Of a stretch of 64,000 bases of DNA, positions 21,159 through 31,532 are shown piece after piece. The stretch is from Cytospora piceicola (Eukaryota; Ascomycota; Sordariomycetes; Diaporthales; Cytosporaceae): assembly GCA_023375675.1 (NCBI GenBank), contig JALQBC010000003.1, forward strand, positions 806,001-870,000, read 5' to 3'. The notes beneath the pieces were generated by a model that saw only the letters and a program-made list of their open reading frames with translations, had not been told where the DNA came from and ran no database searches. How positions within the stretch are numbered: the first letter of the stretch is position 1; each line of letters begins with the position of its first letter. Made by a program: the position numbers and the translations under genes.

Positions 21159-22560
21159 TTAAGGGATATAGGCATCGTTACCGCTATCGCCGTAGGGATC
21201 TGTATAGCTACTCGAATTACTGTAACTATCGCGATTAAAGGGGTTTTCGCTATCGTTTAATTAATCGTCGTTTTAATTATCGCTTTAATTATCGTTTTGG
21301 TTTAATTGAAGGCTAAGGGTATCGCTATCGCTGTTGTCGCTTTTGTTGTCGTTTCTGTTTAATTAAACGCTGTCACTATCGTAAAGGCTGACGTCGCCTC
21401 CGTTTAATTAAAGACTAAAGGTATCGCTATCGCTGTTGTCGCCCTTGTTGTCGCTTAATTGAATGCTGTTACTATCGTAAAGGCTGACGTCGCTTTTATT
21501 TAATTAAATGCGAGGCTGTACGTGTCCCTCCTTTCTTAAATGACTAAACAGTCTGTTACGCGAGTCGTAGGTCGAGCTATAAGACCTATAAGAATGTATA
21601 GAGGACAGGCTCGAAGAGGATAAATTCGAAGAGGGACGGGAAGGGAGGGAAACAGGTGGGATAGGCGGTTTCGAGGTCGAGGAGGATCTCGAGGAAGGAG
21701 GACTCGAAGGGAGACTGAATGTACTAAATCTGGGTGTGATTTATCTCGTGGGTTATCTCGCAGGCTGTTTCGCAGGCTGTCTCTCGTGATGCTGTTTAGG
21801 TCTGTAACTATATACGTTCGAGTATACGTGATCGAGAAGGGTGCCTTGCGAAATGAAGCTATCGCTATATTTGCGATAGTTGAGATTTATAGGCTTCGAA
21901 GGGGTGCGGTCGCGATCGCTTTTAGGCGTGAGGAAGTCGCGTAGTACCTGTTAGGTGGTCTAGAAGCTAACGATTTGAGTGCGAAGGCTAGTATTTTCTT
22001 TAGTAAGGTGACCGAGCTATTGGTGAAGACGTTTGTTTTTAGTTTGAAGCTTTTCGTTTTCGGCCTGTAGGGTCTCGTGAGGTTGAGGTTGAGGTTGAGG
22101 TTGAGGTTAAGGTTAAGGTTAAGGTTAAGGTTAAGGCTGTTATAACTGTTTAAGGGCTTTTTAAAGGTTTACGACTTAAGACTGAAGGTTTAGTATATAA
22201 ACCTGTGTTTTAAGTTTAGAGTCTTTATCTAAAGCCTTTAGAAGGACTTTATAACCGTTACTATTAAACTAGTGGTGTTAGAGGGGGTTAGGTTCGTCTC
22301 TTTAGACGGTTATGCTATAGCAATCGCAGTAAGCTTCTTAAAAATTATTGTAGGCGTAAGTATAGCGGGCGAGGTGTTCTGGCGAGGTTTCTAGGCCTTA
22401 AAAGGTTTAATTTGTGCCTTCGAAGGTGGTAAGGTAAGTGCGGTAGATTGAAGGTATCGTGAGAAAGAGACTGGGCTAGTAAAGGCGTCTCTGATTGAAT
22501 GGTTGTGGTTTTAGTGATGGCGATCGGCTGTTTGGTGGGGGTAAATTTGGTGTTTAAATT
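21159..22560 (-). pseudogene. Gag-like protein relic in copy B: coiled coil, QP repeat, basic Ser/Pro-rich region, acidic repeats
   Basis: One minus-strand frame can be followed for about 465 codons, from about 22560 to the TAA at 21159-21161. The in-frame stops sit at positions that fit former CAA/CAG codons. In order it shows: an N-terminal region with conserved-looking text such as LETSPEHLARYTYAYNNF; a coiled-coil-like stretch; a Gln-Pro dipeptide repeat encoded by the GGTTGA/GGTTAA hexamers at about 22079-22137; a second coiled-coil segment (LQAENEKLQTKNKRL); a Ser/Pro/Arg-rich region; and Asp/Ser/Asn-rich acidic repeats (SDNKGDNSDSDTFSL). No zinc knuckle, protease or polymerase motif is seen. 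The position between LTRs and the layout suggest a Gag-like structural protein, but this is inference; a captured host gene is possible. Confidence 0.6.
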
Positions 22561-22655
22561 AGTAAATCTAGTTGCTTTGATGCGAAAATGGTATCGTTCG
22601 AATGCTTAGAATAAGGGCATCGCGGTCGAATAGATTTTAAATTATAGTTACTATT

Positions 22656-22842
22656 TAGTGAAGCAGAATGGGGTATTGAAGTGTATTTATCGTAGGTTTA
22701 TCTGTTGTTGTTTTTAACTAACTAAAGGCCTTAAGGGCTTTAATAGCTAGGTTTTAGTAGGGTATCTGTTATTTTGCCGGGCGGTTAGGTTTAGCCGGCC
22801 GGCAGGCAGGCTAAAATGGCCTGTACCCTATTGCGTTGTAGT
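22656..22842 (-). repeat. 5' LTR of copy B
   Basis: A 187 bp direct repeat of 20783-20969. In element orientation it is the promoter-side LTR, and it ends the element at the AAGAAC duplication. Confidence 0.85.
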
Positions 22843-23312
22843 AAGAACCTACAGAATTAGAACTGTTAGCTTTAATACTAAGCTTATTTTAAGGGCTACG
22901 ATTTAATTAAATATATCGTTTAATAGCCTTTTTTCTATAGATTCAGATTTAAGTAAGTACGTCTTAATCGGATTAAAACTCGAGTATATATCTTAGTTCG
23001 AACCTAAGGTCTGCTGTAAAGAGCCTTATCGTAAGCCTTATCGTAATCGGCCTTATTATAAACTTTAAAGTGACCGTAAGCCTTCCGGCAGGTATTAAAG
23101 GCCTTACAATTGCTAGTGTATTTAATCACGGAACGACTAAAATCACTGCTTTCAGCAACTAATCAAATCCGAGAAACGGGTGCTACAGCGAATCAGCATG
23201 ATTATAATTCAGAGCTAATTAGAATCAAAAACAGGTGGCATAATCTTAAGGGCAACAATTTTCTATGTGCTCGCCCGCCTTGTAAAACAAACATCAACCT
23301 TCCTAACGGAAG
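22843..23312. repeat. outer copy of the ~530 bp repeat unit, crossing the RIP boundary
   Basis: 22843-23010 completes the 210 bp unit cut by LTR element B. 23010-23312 repeats 20262-20577. The inner copy and the part up to about 23110 are RIP-mutated; from about 23110 to 23312 this outer copy has normal composition (for example ATCACGGAACGACT where the inner copy reads TTACAGAATAACT). The outer copy therefore preserves the ancestral sequence. Confidence 0.8.
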
Positions 23313-23987
23313 GCATTTCCAAAGACGGGTCACTTGATTATTGAGAATAACCACCTTCCCCTTACTGTGGCAACGGCTTGAAACGGCCCTAGGAGGCCAT
23401 GTGTATATGTAACATGGGCAAAGGCAAAGGCAGAGGCAAAGAAAAGAAAGGCATGTGATCCAGACCGGAACATTAGCATTCGTTGACGACCGACGCCACC
23501 GACAACATGACAGCGCCTCAAGGCGAGACAAACAAAACAACAACCATGTCGAACTCATGTGCAAAATCAAGATCAAAACCCGAATACTCGTCCAATCCCA
23601 TCCACCTTGCCCTTCCATGGAGTACAGATGTAACACAGATATGATAAATACAGATGCACATGTAAAGCAGCTACCCTTCCCGCCATCACATCACATCACA
23701 CACCACCCGGCCGGGACAAGTTGTGCGACATGTCAGAGTGCCTCTGTGTTCAAGTTTTTTTCTTTCTTTTTTCCATAAGGATAGCCGAGAAGACGCAATT
23801 GTTCCGAGTGGCAGAAGCCGACGGGGTACTGGTGTCCAACCACAATGGATACATCGTCAACGGCCAAGGAGGGCTTCCTTGTATCGGATTTGAGTAGATA
23901 ACCACCCCACCATAATCTCTCGTATACACAAGAGCAACCATACTATATACTCCCAGCACAAAAGCTGCACACCTATGACCCGAATAC
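23313..23987. other. unique sequence right of the repeat island
   Basis: Normal base composition and no supported gene. Short overlapping open frames occur on both strands. A purine-rich GGCAAAGGCAGAGGCAAAG stretch lies at 23415-23440 and a T-rich tract at 23755-23772. The right part would be the 3' flank of the amidohydrolase remnant. Confidence 0.5.
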
Positions 23988-24770
23988 TCAGTCATCCGCC
24001 TCATTCGGCCAGCAACTTCCCACCACCAGCTTCCCACCCTGTTCCTGGAACGCCAGCACCGGCGTCCCGAACTGCAGCGGGGGTTGCCCTCCCAGACCAC
24101 CATGTCACCGCTCTTCTCCAGGCCCAGGATCTCCTCCACATTCGTGGAAACGAGCCCGAGTGCGTCATGCTCGCTCAGCCCGGCGTACTTGGCCGTCCAG
24201 GACGCCTCTTGTGCGAGGGACTGGATGCGAGAGTCTCCCGGGGGCCCTGGTGAAGTGTGCCAAAGTCAGTGGCTGCAGACACCAAATAGAGAAGTAATGC
24301 TGCGAAGGAGAGAGAGAGACAGAGAGAGAGATGCTTACCGCCATCCGTGTTGAGGGCTGTGGCGTAGAATACACCTGCCTCGCTGAGCATGTCTGCTGGG
24401 CTCTTGGTCAGGGGTAGACCGGGTGACGAGTCCTTCTTCGTCCACACATCATGTCCCGGCCGGGTGCCGGTGAATATCAGGGGGATCTTGGCCTTCGCGA
24501 GATCATCCGCAAACTAAAATAGAGTTTAGAGTTTGTCATGTAGTCGAGTCGCCAGAGTCGTTACTTGGGATTTGAACTTACAAGCGGCGCCTCGTGCCCT
24601 CCTAAGATGACAACCTTTACCTCAGGATAATCCTTCTGTAGCAGGATAACCTGCTGGATGTCATGCTGTGTGGATTGTTGTACTTCCAACAGCCGCGGGG
24701 TCGAGCCAGTAGTGGCGCTATCGAAGAAGGGGTCAATCCTCCTGTAGTTGACCAGACATGACGACAGCAT
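23988..24770 (-). pseudogene. truncated amidohydrolase (C-terminal part only), with a frameshift
   Basis: Three exon-like pieces on the minus strand join in frame through normal introns: up to 24582, 24513-24339 and 24246 onward. The introns have GTAAGT and GTAAGC donors and TAG/CAG acceptors. The decoded text carries signatures of fungal imidazolonepropionase-like amidohydrolases: HDIQQVILLQKDYPEVKVVILGG, then IPLIFTGTRPG, then EASWTAKYAGLSEHDALGLVSTN and GDMVVWEGNP. A run of five G at 24079-24083 (plus strand) then shifts the frame; the tail resumes in another frame as LQFGTPVLAFQEQGGKLVVG and stops at 23988. The metal-binding N-terminal two thirds is not present between here and the next gene. 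A minus-strand stretch at about 25105-24957 (ending GGINAMALCVRY) may be another fragment. Truncation is clear; the frameshift alone could be a sequencing error. Confidence 0.7.
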
Positions 24771-25189
24771 TGGCCCTCTATCTCAGATGTTGTATGATAC
24801 TTTAAGAGAAGCCCATATCGCATGGCTCCCTGCCGGGCAGCTTTGCCCAATGAGGAGATAACAAGCCGTATCCACCTCCGGCTGCCACCATTCCAGTTGA
24901 TTGCATTGAATACGCCGAGTTAGCAGACCTGCCTTAATTGCCTTGCGATCCTATCAGTAACGAACACAGAGAGCCATAGCATTGATGCCTCCAAGGGGGA
25001 GGGGGATCTGTCGTGACCTTCCTAAAGCCAACTTGATTCCAGGGTATGTCATTGTTCCGTCTTGCTCTACCTCCCATATTATGGTATTGGGTATCTCGAT
25101 TGATGCTGATCAGGTTCCTCCCAGCCCCCGCGCCGGTCCATCCACCCTCACGCACGCCTTGAAGCCGGACCAGACCACCCCCCTAACTC
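24771..25189. other. gap between amidohydrolase remnant and TFC4
   Basis: No intact gene. A minus-strand stretch at about 25105-24957 reads like a protein C terminus (IEIPNTIIWEVEQDG..., ending in TGA). It may belong to the broken amidohydrolase or be 3' flank of TFC4. Confidence 0.4.
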
Positions 25190-28100
25190 TCACAAGACGA
25201 GCCAGGTCTCCGTCAACGACCTCGCGCTCTCAAAGTCCCCGTTCGTAAGCGAGTACGTCCTCATGTTGACCGCCGACTCGTACACAAAGTCCCGCAGGAG
25301 CGGCCTCTCGCCGCCGCCGCCGAGGTCCGCCCCCCCGCCGTCCCTCTGGTAGTCCCTCGCCTCGCGCAGCGCCCGGCCGTAGAACTCGGCCGCGAGGTGG
25401 TAGATGCCCAGGAGGTGGTAGCACCGCGCGACGTTGTAGTGCGCCTCGAGCCGCTCGACGACGTCGTCCGACCCCACCCGCGCGTCGTAGTACAGGAACA
25501 TGTAGTGCATGCCCTGGACGATGATGAACTGCCTGTTCTCGGCCTGCCGCTTCATGGCGTAGTGCACGTAGGCGATGCCCGTGCTGAGGTTGACCATGGG
25601 GTTGCCCGGGTCCAGCGCCGCCGCCCGCAGGAAGTAGTTGAGCGCGTACGTGTAGCTCGTGCTCGTCAGGAGGATGTGCCCGTACAGCATCAGCAGCGCC
25701 ACGTCCAGCGCCTCGTGCCGCGGGCCCTGACCCTCCTCCCGGGGGAGCGCGTGGTCCCACGTCCCCAGCGCCGACTCGGCGATCTCGGCCGGCAGGAGGG
25801 TCCGGTCCATCGCCTTGATCTGCCTGAGTATGTACTTCTGCGCCGGCCCGCTCGAGTACCACGACACGGGCGACTGGCAGACGCGGCACAGCGCGCTGAA
25901 GACCCTGTAGCTGTCCGTCGCCGCCGAGTTGTTGCGCATGAAGAACCGCGCCACCGCCACGCACGTCTCCTCGTCCGCCGCGTAGACGGCACATGCCGCC
26001 CACGCCACGTGGATGAGGAAGGTGTTGTCGCTGGACTTGTAGACGATGGAGTCGCGGGCCGATTGGCAGACAAGGTAGGCCTCTTTTGCCTTCTGATGCC
26101 GCGCGAGGCTGATGGCGTATTCGAGGAAGAGATCGAGCCATTCGTCGAAGGGGATGCCTCGGTGCTCGTTACGCCTGAGGCTGGGCTGCGCGATGGTGTC
26201 GCCATCCTCGGGAGCAAGGTCTGGATGGTGTTAGATGAGAATTGAACTCGTAGGATGCAGGGTGAGAATGTCTGACTTACTTTGCTGCAATCGCTCTGCC
26301 ATAGCAGCGAGACCACTAGTCTCCTGAGGCTCGGCGGCTTCCTTATCGACCTGCCCGTCCCCTTCTCCCTCGTCTCCATCCTCCTCCTGATGCTGCTGTT
26401 GTTCCTGCTCTCTCTCCTTCTTCTTCCTGTTTTCCCGGAAGAACGAGCCGTAGCCCATAAAGCTGAGGTACTTGTCCCAAGGATAAAACTCCTTGAAGGA
26501 CCTGAAATCATCAACCAGGTCCTGCGCAGCGGCCATCCACTCGGCCTCGGCCTCCCTATTTCCACTCGCCACCTGCTCACGCAGCTCCAGCACGCGTTGG
26601 TATTTTTCCTTAAAATTGTTTGTGACCGACTCCTCGTACTTCTCCCGCTGCTGCTTGTTGGCCATGCGGCGGACGTACACACGTCTCGCCCGCTTCGGTC
26701 TGGCCTTGGCCTTGTCCCTCAGCACCTTCTGCCGGACACGTCTCCTCTTCTTCTCCTTGGCGGCCACCGAATCCTTCCCATCGTCGTCATCGTCGCCATC
26801 CTCGAGCCTCTGCTCCTGCTCTAGTTTCAGGGCCTCGTTCACCAGCAGGAACGCTTCTTCCTGCTCCTGAGCCGTCTCGTACATCTGAGCGAGCTCGTAA
26901 CGCGCGTCGATGTTGTCGTCGTCGATCTCAATCGCTGCGATGAAGCATTCTTCTGCTGTGGCCTGGTCCTCCATCTCGAGGTAGCACTTTCCTTGCTGCA
27001 CGAGGATCTCCGGGTCGGGCTCACCGGTGAGGCGCCGGTATAGGTCGTAGAACTCCAGTGCCGTCGTGACTCTCCGACTCTCAAAAAGTTGGTTGGCCAG
27101 ATCCTTGATAACGAAAGGAGTATCCATGAAGAACTGGCATACATCGTCATCCTGAGGACTCAACCATTGCAGGTGTCTTGTGGCTTCTTCGTCTTGCTCG
27201 AGCTTGAGACGGTAGATAGCCAACTTCGCGCGTAAGTCCAGCGGCAGCGCTGGACCATACATACTGTAAGGATATCTGTCGACTTGGTACTCCGGCTCCT
27301 CCTTCCGGCGGTCCTCGTCCTGGTCCCACTCCCTGTCATCGTCGTGATACTTATCCCAGAAGCTCTCGTCCGGCCTCCCGATCAATAGTCTTGCCAGGGA
27401 CCGCAGCGCCAGGGCAGCCTCGGCGTACATCTCGACGAACGCGCACATCTCGATGTAGATGATGACATCTGACCACGCAAACTCCATCTGCGCGCCACTC
27501 CGCATGTACGTGATGGTCTGCTCGTAGAACCCTCTTGCCAGCTCGACGTACTTCTTCGCGTTCCTCGTGTCGAAGGCCGCCTCGGCCATGTTCCGCAGGA
27601 TACCCATGTTGTACGGCCTCCTCTTCAGCACCTTGGCATACTCGGCCGCGGCGACGTTCGCGTTGCCCGCCTCCAGGGCGCAGTTCGCCTTCCCGACGCG
27701 CGCCTTCAGGCTCTTCGGGTTCGCCCTGATGGCCGCCGAGTAGCACAGCTGCGCGATGCCCAGGTTGGTCTCGCGCTGGCCCGGCGTGACGTCGTCCAGC
27801 GCGGCCAGCGCGCAGCTGATCCACCCGTGGAAGTCGCGCGGCCGCAGGTGCGCCGCGAAGCATTTGGCCATGATGTAGTCGGACATGGCGCCCATCTCCT
27901 CGTAGATGGAGCTCAGCAGGATCCACGCCTCGTGCGTCTCCGCGTTGACCCGGATGATCTCGAGCACTATCTCGAGCGCATCGTCGCGTCGGTTGTCAAC
28001 GACCCATGCCTGTGACGCCTGAGCCAGCTGCAGTTTGATGTCCGCGGAGAGCTCGGCGATGTTGCTGCGGTTGCCACCTCCGACGCGCCGCTTCACTGTT

Positions 28101-28550
28101 CCGGCTACTTTGGGCTTTTTGGCCTTTCGTTTGCGCGGAATCCCGGAGGCCATGGCCAAGCGGGGATCGATCAGGTCGTCATCGTCGTCCGAAGAGTCGG
28201 CGGCCATGGAAGCCTTGAAGGCCGCGACGTCGGCATTGAGCTTGGCGATGTCGGCTTGCACACGGAAGTCGTCTGAATCTGCATCCGAGACCTCGAGCTC
28301 TTCATCGTATTCGTTGTTTCCCGCCATTTCCATGTCATCATCATCATTCATATAGCTGGTGGCATAGTCAGTAATTGGGTTTGGGTAATGTGGTGGTAAC
28401 GAATGAAGGAGGTTTGATGATCTTATGTACATACTCGCTGGTCACCGGAGCCCCTTGCGGTAGAGACTGTGTAGATAGTACGTTGTTAATGTTGGAAATT
28501 GATGGTTGCTCAGGGGCCGCTTGGAGCAACCCTCGAAGATCGGACTCCAT
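25190..28550 (-). CDS. TFC4: TFIIIC subunit Tfc4/Sfc4 (TPR protein, tau131 homologue)
   Basis: Exons are 28550-28435, 28355-26281 and 26220-25190, giving 1073 residues; introns are 79 and 60 bp. The product is the TPR-rich subunit of RNA polymerase III factor TFIIIC, which bridges TFIIIC to TFIIIB during assembly at tRNA and 5S genes in the nucleus. The N terminus after the first intron is strongly acidic (residues about 40-105). A basic segment (KRKAKKPK) follows, then arrays of tetratricopeptide repeats from about residue 130, an acidic/basic linker near residues 550-650, and more TPRs in the C-terminal third. Length is close to yeast Tfc4 (1025). The start at 28550 was preferred over an ATG inside the intron because the first exon (MESDLRGLLQAAPEQPSI) splices in frame into DYMNDDDDMEM. 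All introns have GTATGT or GTAAGT donors. Confidence 0.92.
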
Positions 28551-29583
28551 CTTGAAGTCGATAGTGAAGGTGACGCGGGTGCAAATGAATTGTCGCGACA
28601 AGCCGTGGGAAGATGAATTGGGCTTTGCAGATTTCTGGCGTTAGGTTAAACAAAGCCAACCTTTCATCGTGGCATGGCCAGGTCACACATGTGTCGATAA
28701 GACAATATCTGCGTCCGTACTAATATGTCGTACATGCAGAGTATAATTCAAATTTGCCAAGTAAAGGTGTTGATGGATAAAGAATCGAGTGTCAACTGGT
28801 CTTCAAAGGTGAGCATTCATGTCTACAGTGAAGCAAATGACTTGGCCCCACTAATCATAAAGTACGCACGCCGTAATATTACGCTAAGAATGCGCCTCCC
28901 TCTCTGGGCAGCCATCACCTAACTTACGTAGCATTTGATCCAACATCACGCTACTCCCTAGAACCTCATTCAAGGTCAAGTAGGTGTCCTGGAGACTAGG
29001 CACCGGAAAGCTCCTAGATTCGTTTTCTGATATATAACCGTCGGCAAGGCTGTTAGGAAGAATACATGAGCTGTGCCCATTAGATAGCACTGGTGGATGC
29101 TGATACGTTTCAAATATTCGTTATTGTCTGTATGTGCACATCTCATCCAGACTACCCTACCCAGGCAGCTCAAGTGCCAGATGACCCAGACATTTTCTCG
29201 CCTCTACCATCATCTTCGCAAGCTACGTGGCATCTTGCCCTTTGAAATAAGTTCGCCTCAGAGCTTTGCATCACGTTTCCATTCTCAACTAGCCCCTCCC
29301 CGCAAATATGCTCCGTACAAGTGTCCATCCAAGGGCTGCTCGTGACGACCCTCCGAACAAAGGCGTCCTCGATATATACCAGGCGATGTGTCCAGAAGTC
29401 GAGTCACGGCCAGAATTCAGGTCGTTGAAGAATGCTGCCACCCTCCCTTTCCATTAGGCCCTATGCGGATAATAAAAAAAACAGCACCAATGCACATGTT
29501 ACCACCGGTCCGCAAGCGTGAGTTCAACTCACGCCATGATTACCGACTTCATTTTCTCGACCGCAGCCGGAGTTTAGGTTGGA
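28551..29583. other. intergenic, TFC4 promoter side and VTS1 3' side
   Basis: No supported gene or RNA. Open frames are short and mutually overlapping. A short A-run lies at 29473-29480. The segment should hold the TFC4 promoter and the VTS1 3' untranslated region. Confidence 0.5.
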
Positions 29584-30965
29584 CTACGGCAGTTTTCCAG
29601 TAGCCTTGGCTTCTGTGAGGTTGTCAGCACCTGTTCCCAGTTGTTTGTATAATTCATCAAGACTCACCCTTAACTTGCTCAAAGACCTTCAACATCTTGC
29701 GTCGGGCACCAAGAGCATTGACACCCCTAGCTTCGAGAGCTGCATCGTCCAGCTCAACTAGCTCGTTCCACTTCAAGTCCTTGAGGTTATCAGTGTACTT
29801 GTGAAGACGGAGACTCCGGAGCCAAGCTGGGATGTCCTGGAGGAGGGTCTGGTCGGTAGGATCCTCAGGGGGCTTGCTAGTACCCCTGCGACCGCGTGGA
29901 GATCGACCCCGGTTTATGTCAGAGTGGTCAGACAGATAGCCCTCGTGATGGCCGCCCAGAGGGATTCCTCCCATGCCCAAACTCATCCCATTGTTGAGCA
30001 AAGGTGAGGCACCGTACGGGTTCAAGAAGCCGTTGGCCTGAGGAGACGCAAAGGCACCCATTGGCTGGAATCCACCCTGCATCCCACCCTGCATCGCAAA
30101 GCCAGGGGAGTTGGGGCGTGAGCGGTCTATGCCACTCAGCTGCTGGTTCTGGAGAGCGATCATTTGCTCAGGCGTGAGGACCTGTCCACGCTCATTGCTC
30201 ATAACAATGTTCAAGTGACTGCCCATGCCCATGCCCTGGGGGTTTGGAGAAAGCGGCGCACCGGGCGCATCGTTGGATCGAGCTCGTCGGTACTTCCGAA
30301 CGTCGTCAAGCGCAAAACGGTTGTTGACAGTAGAGAGCGCAGCGAGCTTCATTGCCGTAGCATTAGCTACCATATCCGCCTGGTTGGTGCCCTGTTGTTG
30401 GTTGAAGTTGGCAACCATAGGAGTGTTGACCATCGAGGCCCAGTTACCGCCGCTAGGGCCGTAGGGTGAGAGGAGAGGCAGATCATTGACCGACTTGTCG
30501 CCACCGGTGGTGATGGTCTGGCTCTTGATCTGCTGATTACCCTGTATGTGTGGGTGAGGAGAACGAAGGCCAGCGGAAGGAGGCGGTTGAGCGAACTGGC
30601 CCATCGGTGTCTGTCCGGTGGAGGACTTGGGCCGTTGGTCAGTGCCCCATGGTGAGGCGTTTTGACCGTTCGAGTCATCAGGAGCCGAGATCGTAGGTGC
30701 CACAAGCGAGTTGCGGTTATCGACAGTGCTGTTTCGGTTCGAGGGAGGGGCAGTGCCCGTGGATTGCGTGTATTTGGCCTTCTCGGTGGCAATAGCAGCG
30801 GCGGCATCAGGAAACATCGCATTGATGGTGTTCGTATCGAGACCAGACTGGCGTTTGCTGGTGGAGGGCGCGCGGGTGAGAGAGTTCCTAGCAGACTCGA
30901 CGCTGAGCTTGCCCATGGCATCGCTCAGGCGGCTCGACATAGGGTCTGATAATCGAAATGTTAGC

Positions 30966-31006
<41 letters not shown>

Positions 31007-31532
31007 CTCCAAAATTGCGATACTTACCCTTGTCAAAGTTGGCAGGCGACAGAACACCAGACATTGGGTGGCTCTTGCCCATCTGCTGCAGAACCTGGAT
31101 AAAGAAGCGAATTTGAACCTGGGTGGTCTGCTGAAGCAGAGCATACAGAGCGGCGGTTCTCTCGGCCTCGCTCAGAACTCTGAACCACTGTTCAATAGCG
31201 CTCAGCTCATCCTTGAAGTCCTGATCTAAGGTCGCAGCTGCCATCTCTTCCAGTGTGGTCTCGTATTGGTCGATGTCCGCAATCCACTGCTGAGCGAGCT
31301 TGTCCTGGGGATCAAGCTCGCCTGTGCCCTGGCCCTGGCCGTGTTGTGACTGGCCGTAAAAGTCGGAGTTGGGACGGATCTGCTTAGACTGGGGCGTGCC
31401 GGTATAGGAGGCCATATCGGCAGAAGCGCGAAGCTGGTGTCCGGCTCCAATAGCTCTCGCAGAGGGCGGTCGGAGGGAGGAGGCATTCCCAGCCTCGGGG
31501 GTGCTGTTGCGGTTGCTCATGATGTTGGACAT
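29584..31532 (-). CDS. VTS1: SAM-domain RNA-binding protein Vts1 (Smaug family)
   Basis: Exons are 31532-31028, 30945-29668 and 29612-29584, giving 603 residues; introns are 82 and 55 bp. Vts1 binds stem-loops of the Smaug recognition type in mRNAs and recruits deadenylation machinery in the cytoplasm. The C-terminal SAM domain (about residues 535-595) carries [31 protein letters not shown] and [14 protein letters not shown]. The conserved N-terminal helical block (about residues 75-160) contains [16 protein letters not shown] and [24 protein letters not shown]. The middle is Gly/Met/Asn/Pro-rich and probably disordered. The last exon supplies EAKATGKLP and the stop; without this splice the frame would end in a different residue after KGE. 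A CT/GA microsatellite lies inside the first intron. Confidence 0.95.
30971..31003. repeat. (CT)n microsatellite inside VTS1 intron 1
   Basis: A 33-base uninterrupted CT run on the plus strand (GA on the coding strand) between the donor at 31027 and the acceptor at 30946. It occupies about 40 percent of the intron. Confidence 0.97.

Larger units (their letters stand above)
20783..22842 (-). mobile_element. Gag-only LTR element, copy B (inverted, better preserved)
   Basis: Direct repeats of 187 bp (20783-20969 and 22656-22842) enclose about 1.69 kb. The target duplication AAGAAC lies at 20777-20782 and 22843-22848. It was confirmed against the uninterrupted 210 bp repeat unit, which reads TTAAGAACCTACAG at this place. 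It is inverted relative to copy A with its coding relic on the minus strand, so the two copies converge. It keeps more CA/TG than copy A and is therefore less RIP-mutated. Confidence 0.85.
3716..23110. repeat. RIP-mutated, AT-rich repeat island
   Basis: About 19.4 kb without any open frame of gene length. TA is very frequent, CA and TG are nearly absent over long stretches (most strongly about 4-15 kb), and remaining cytosines sit mostly in CG. This is the known footprint of repeat-induced point mutation in Pezizomycotina. Aligned repeat copies inside the island differ almost only by C-to-T or G-to-A changes. GC-richer patches remain at about 15.3-15.5 kb and 20.8-22.8 kb. The components are listed separately. 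Confidence 0.92.

Noticed and set aside
22079..22137. GGTTGA/GGTTAA hexamer run taken as telomere-like repeat
   Set aside because: The unit is not TTAGGG, the run is only about 60 bases, and it reads as a Gln-Pro repeat in the frame of the element.
3716..23110. Island as a centromere
   Set aside because: AT-rich RIP-mutated transposon clusters occur in many places in these genomes; 19 kb is short for a regional centromere, and no specific signal can be read from sequence.
23110..23337. Short plus-strand frame at the edge of the repeat island
   Set aside because: It lies in the duplicated ~530 bp unit, whose other copy is broken, and has no protein signature.
25230..26245. Several long frames on both strands over the third TFC4 exon
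   Set aside because: Out-of-frame shadows; the TFC4 frame has TPR text and fits the intron joins.
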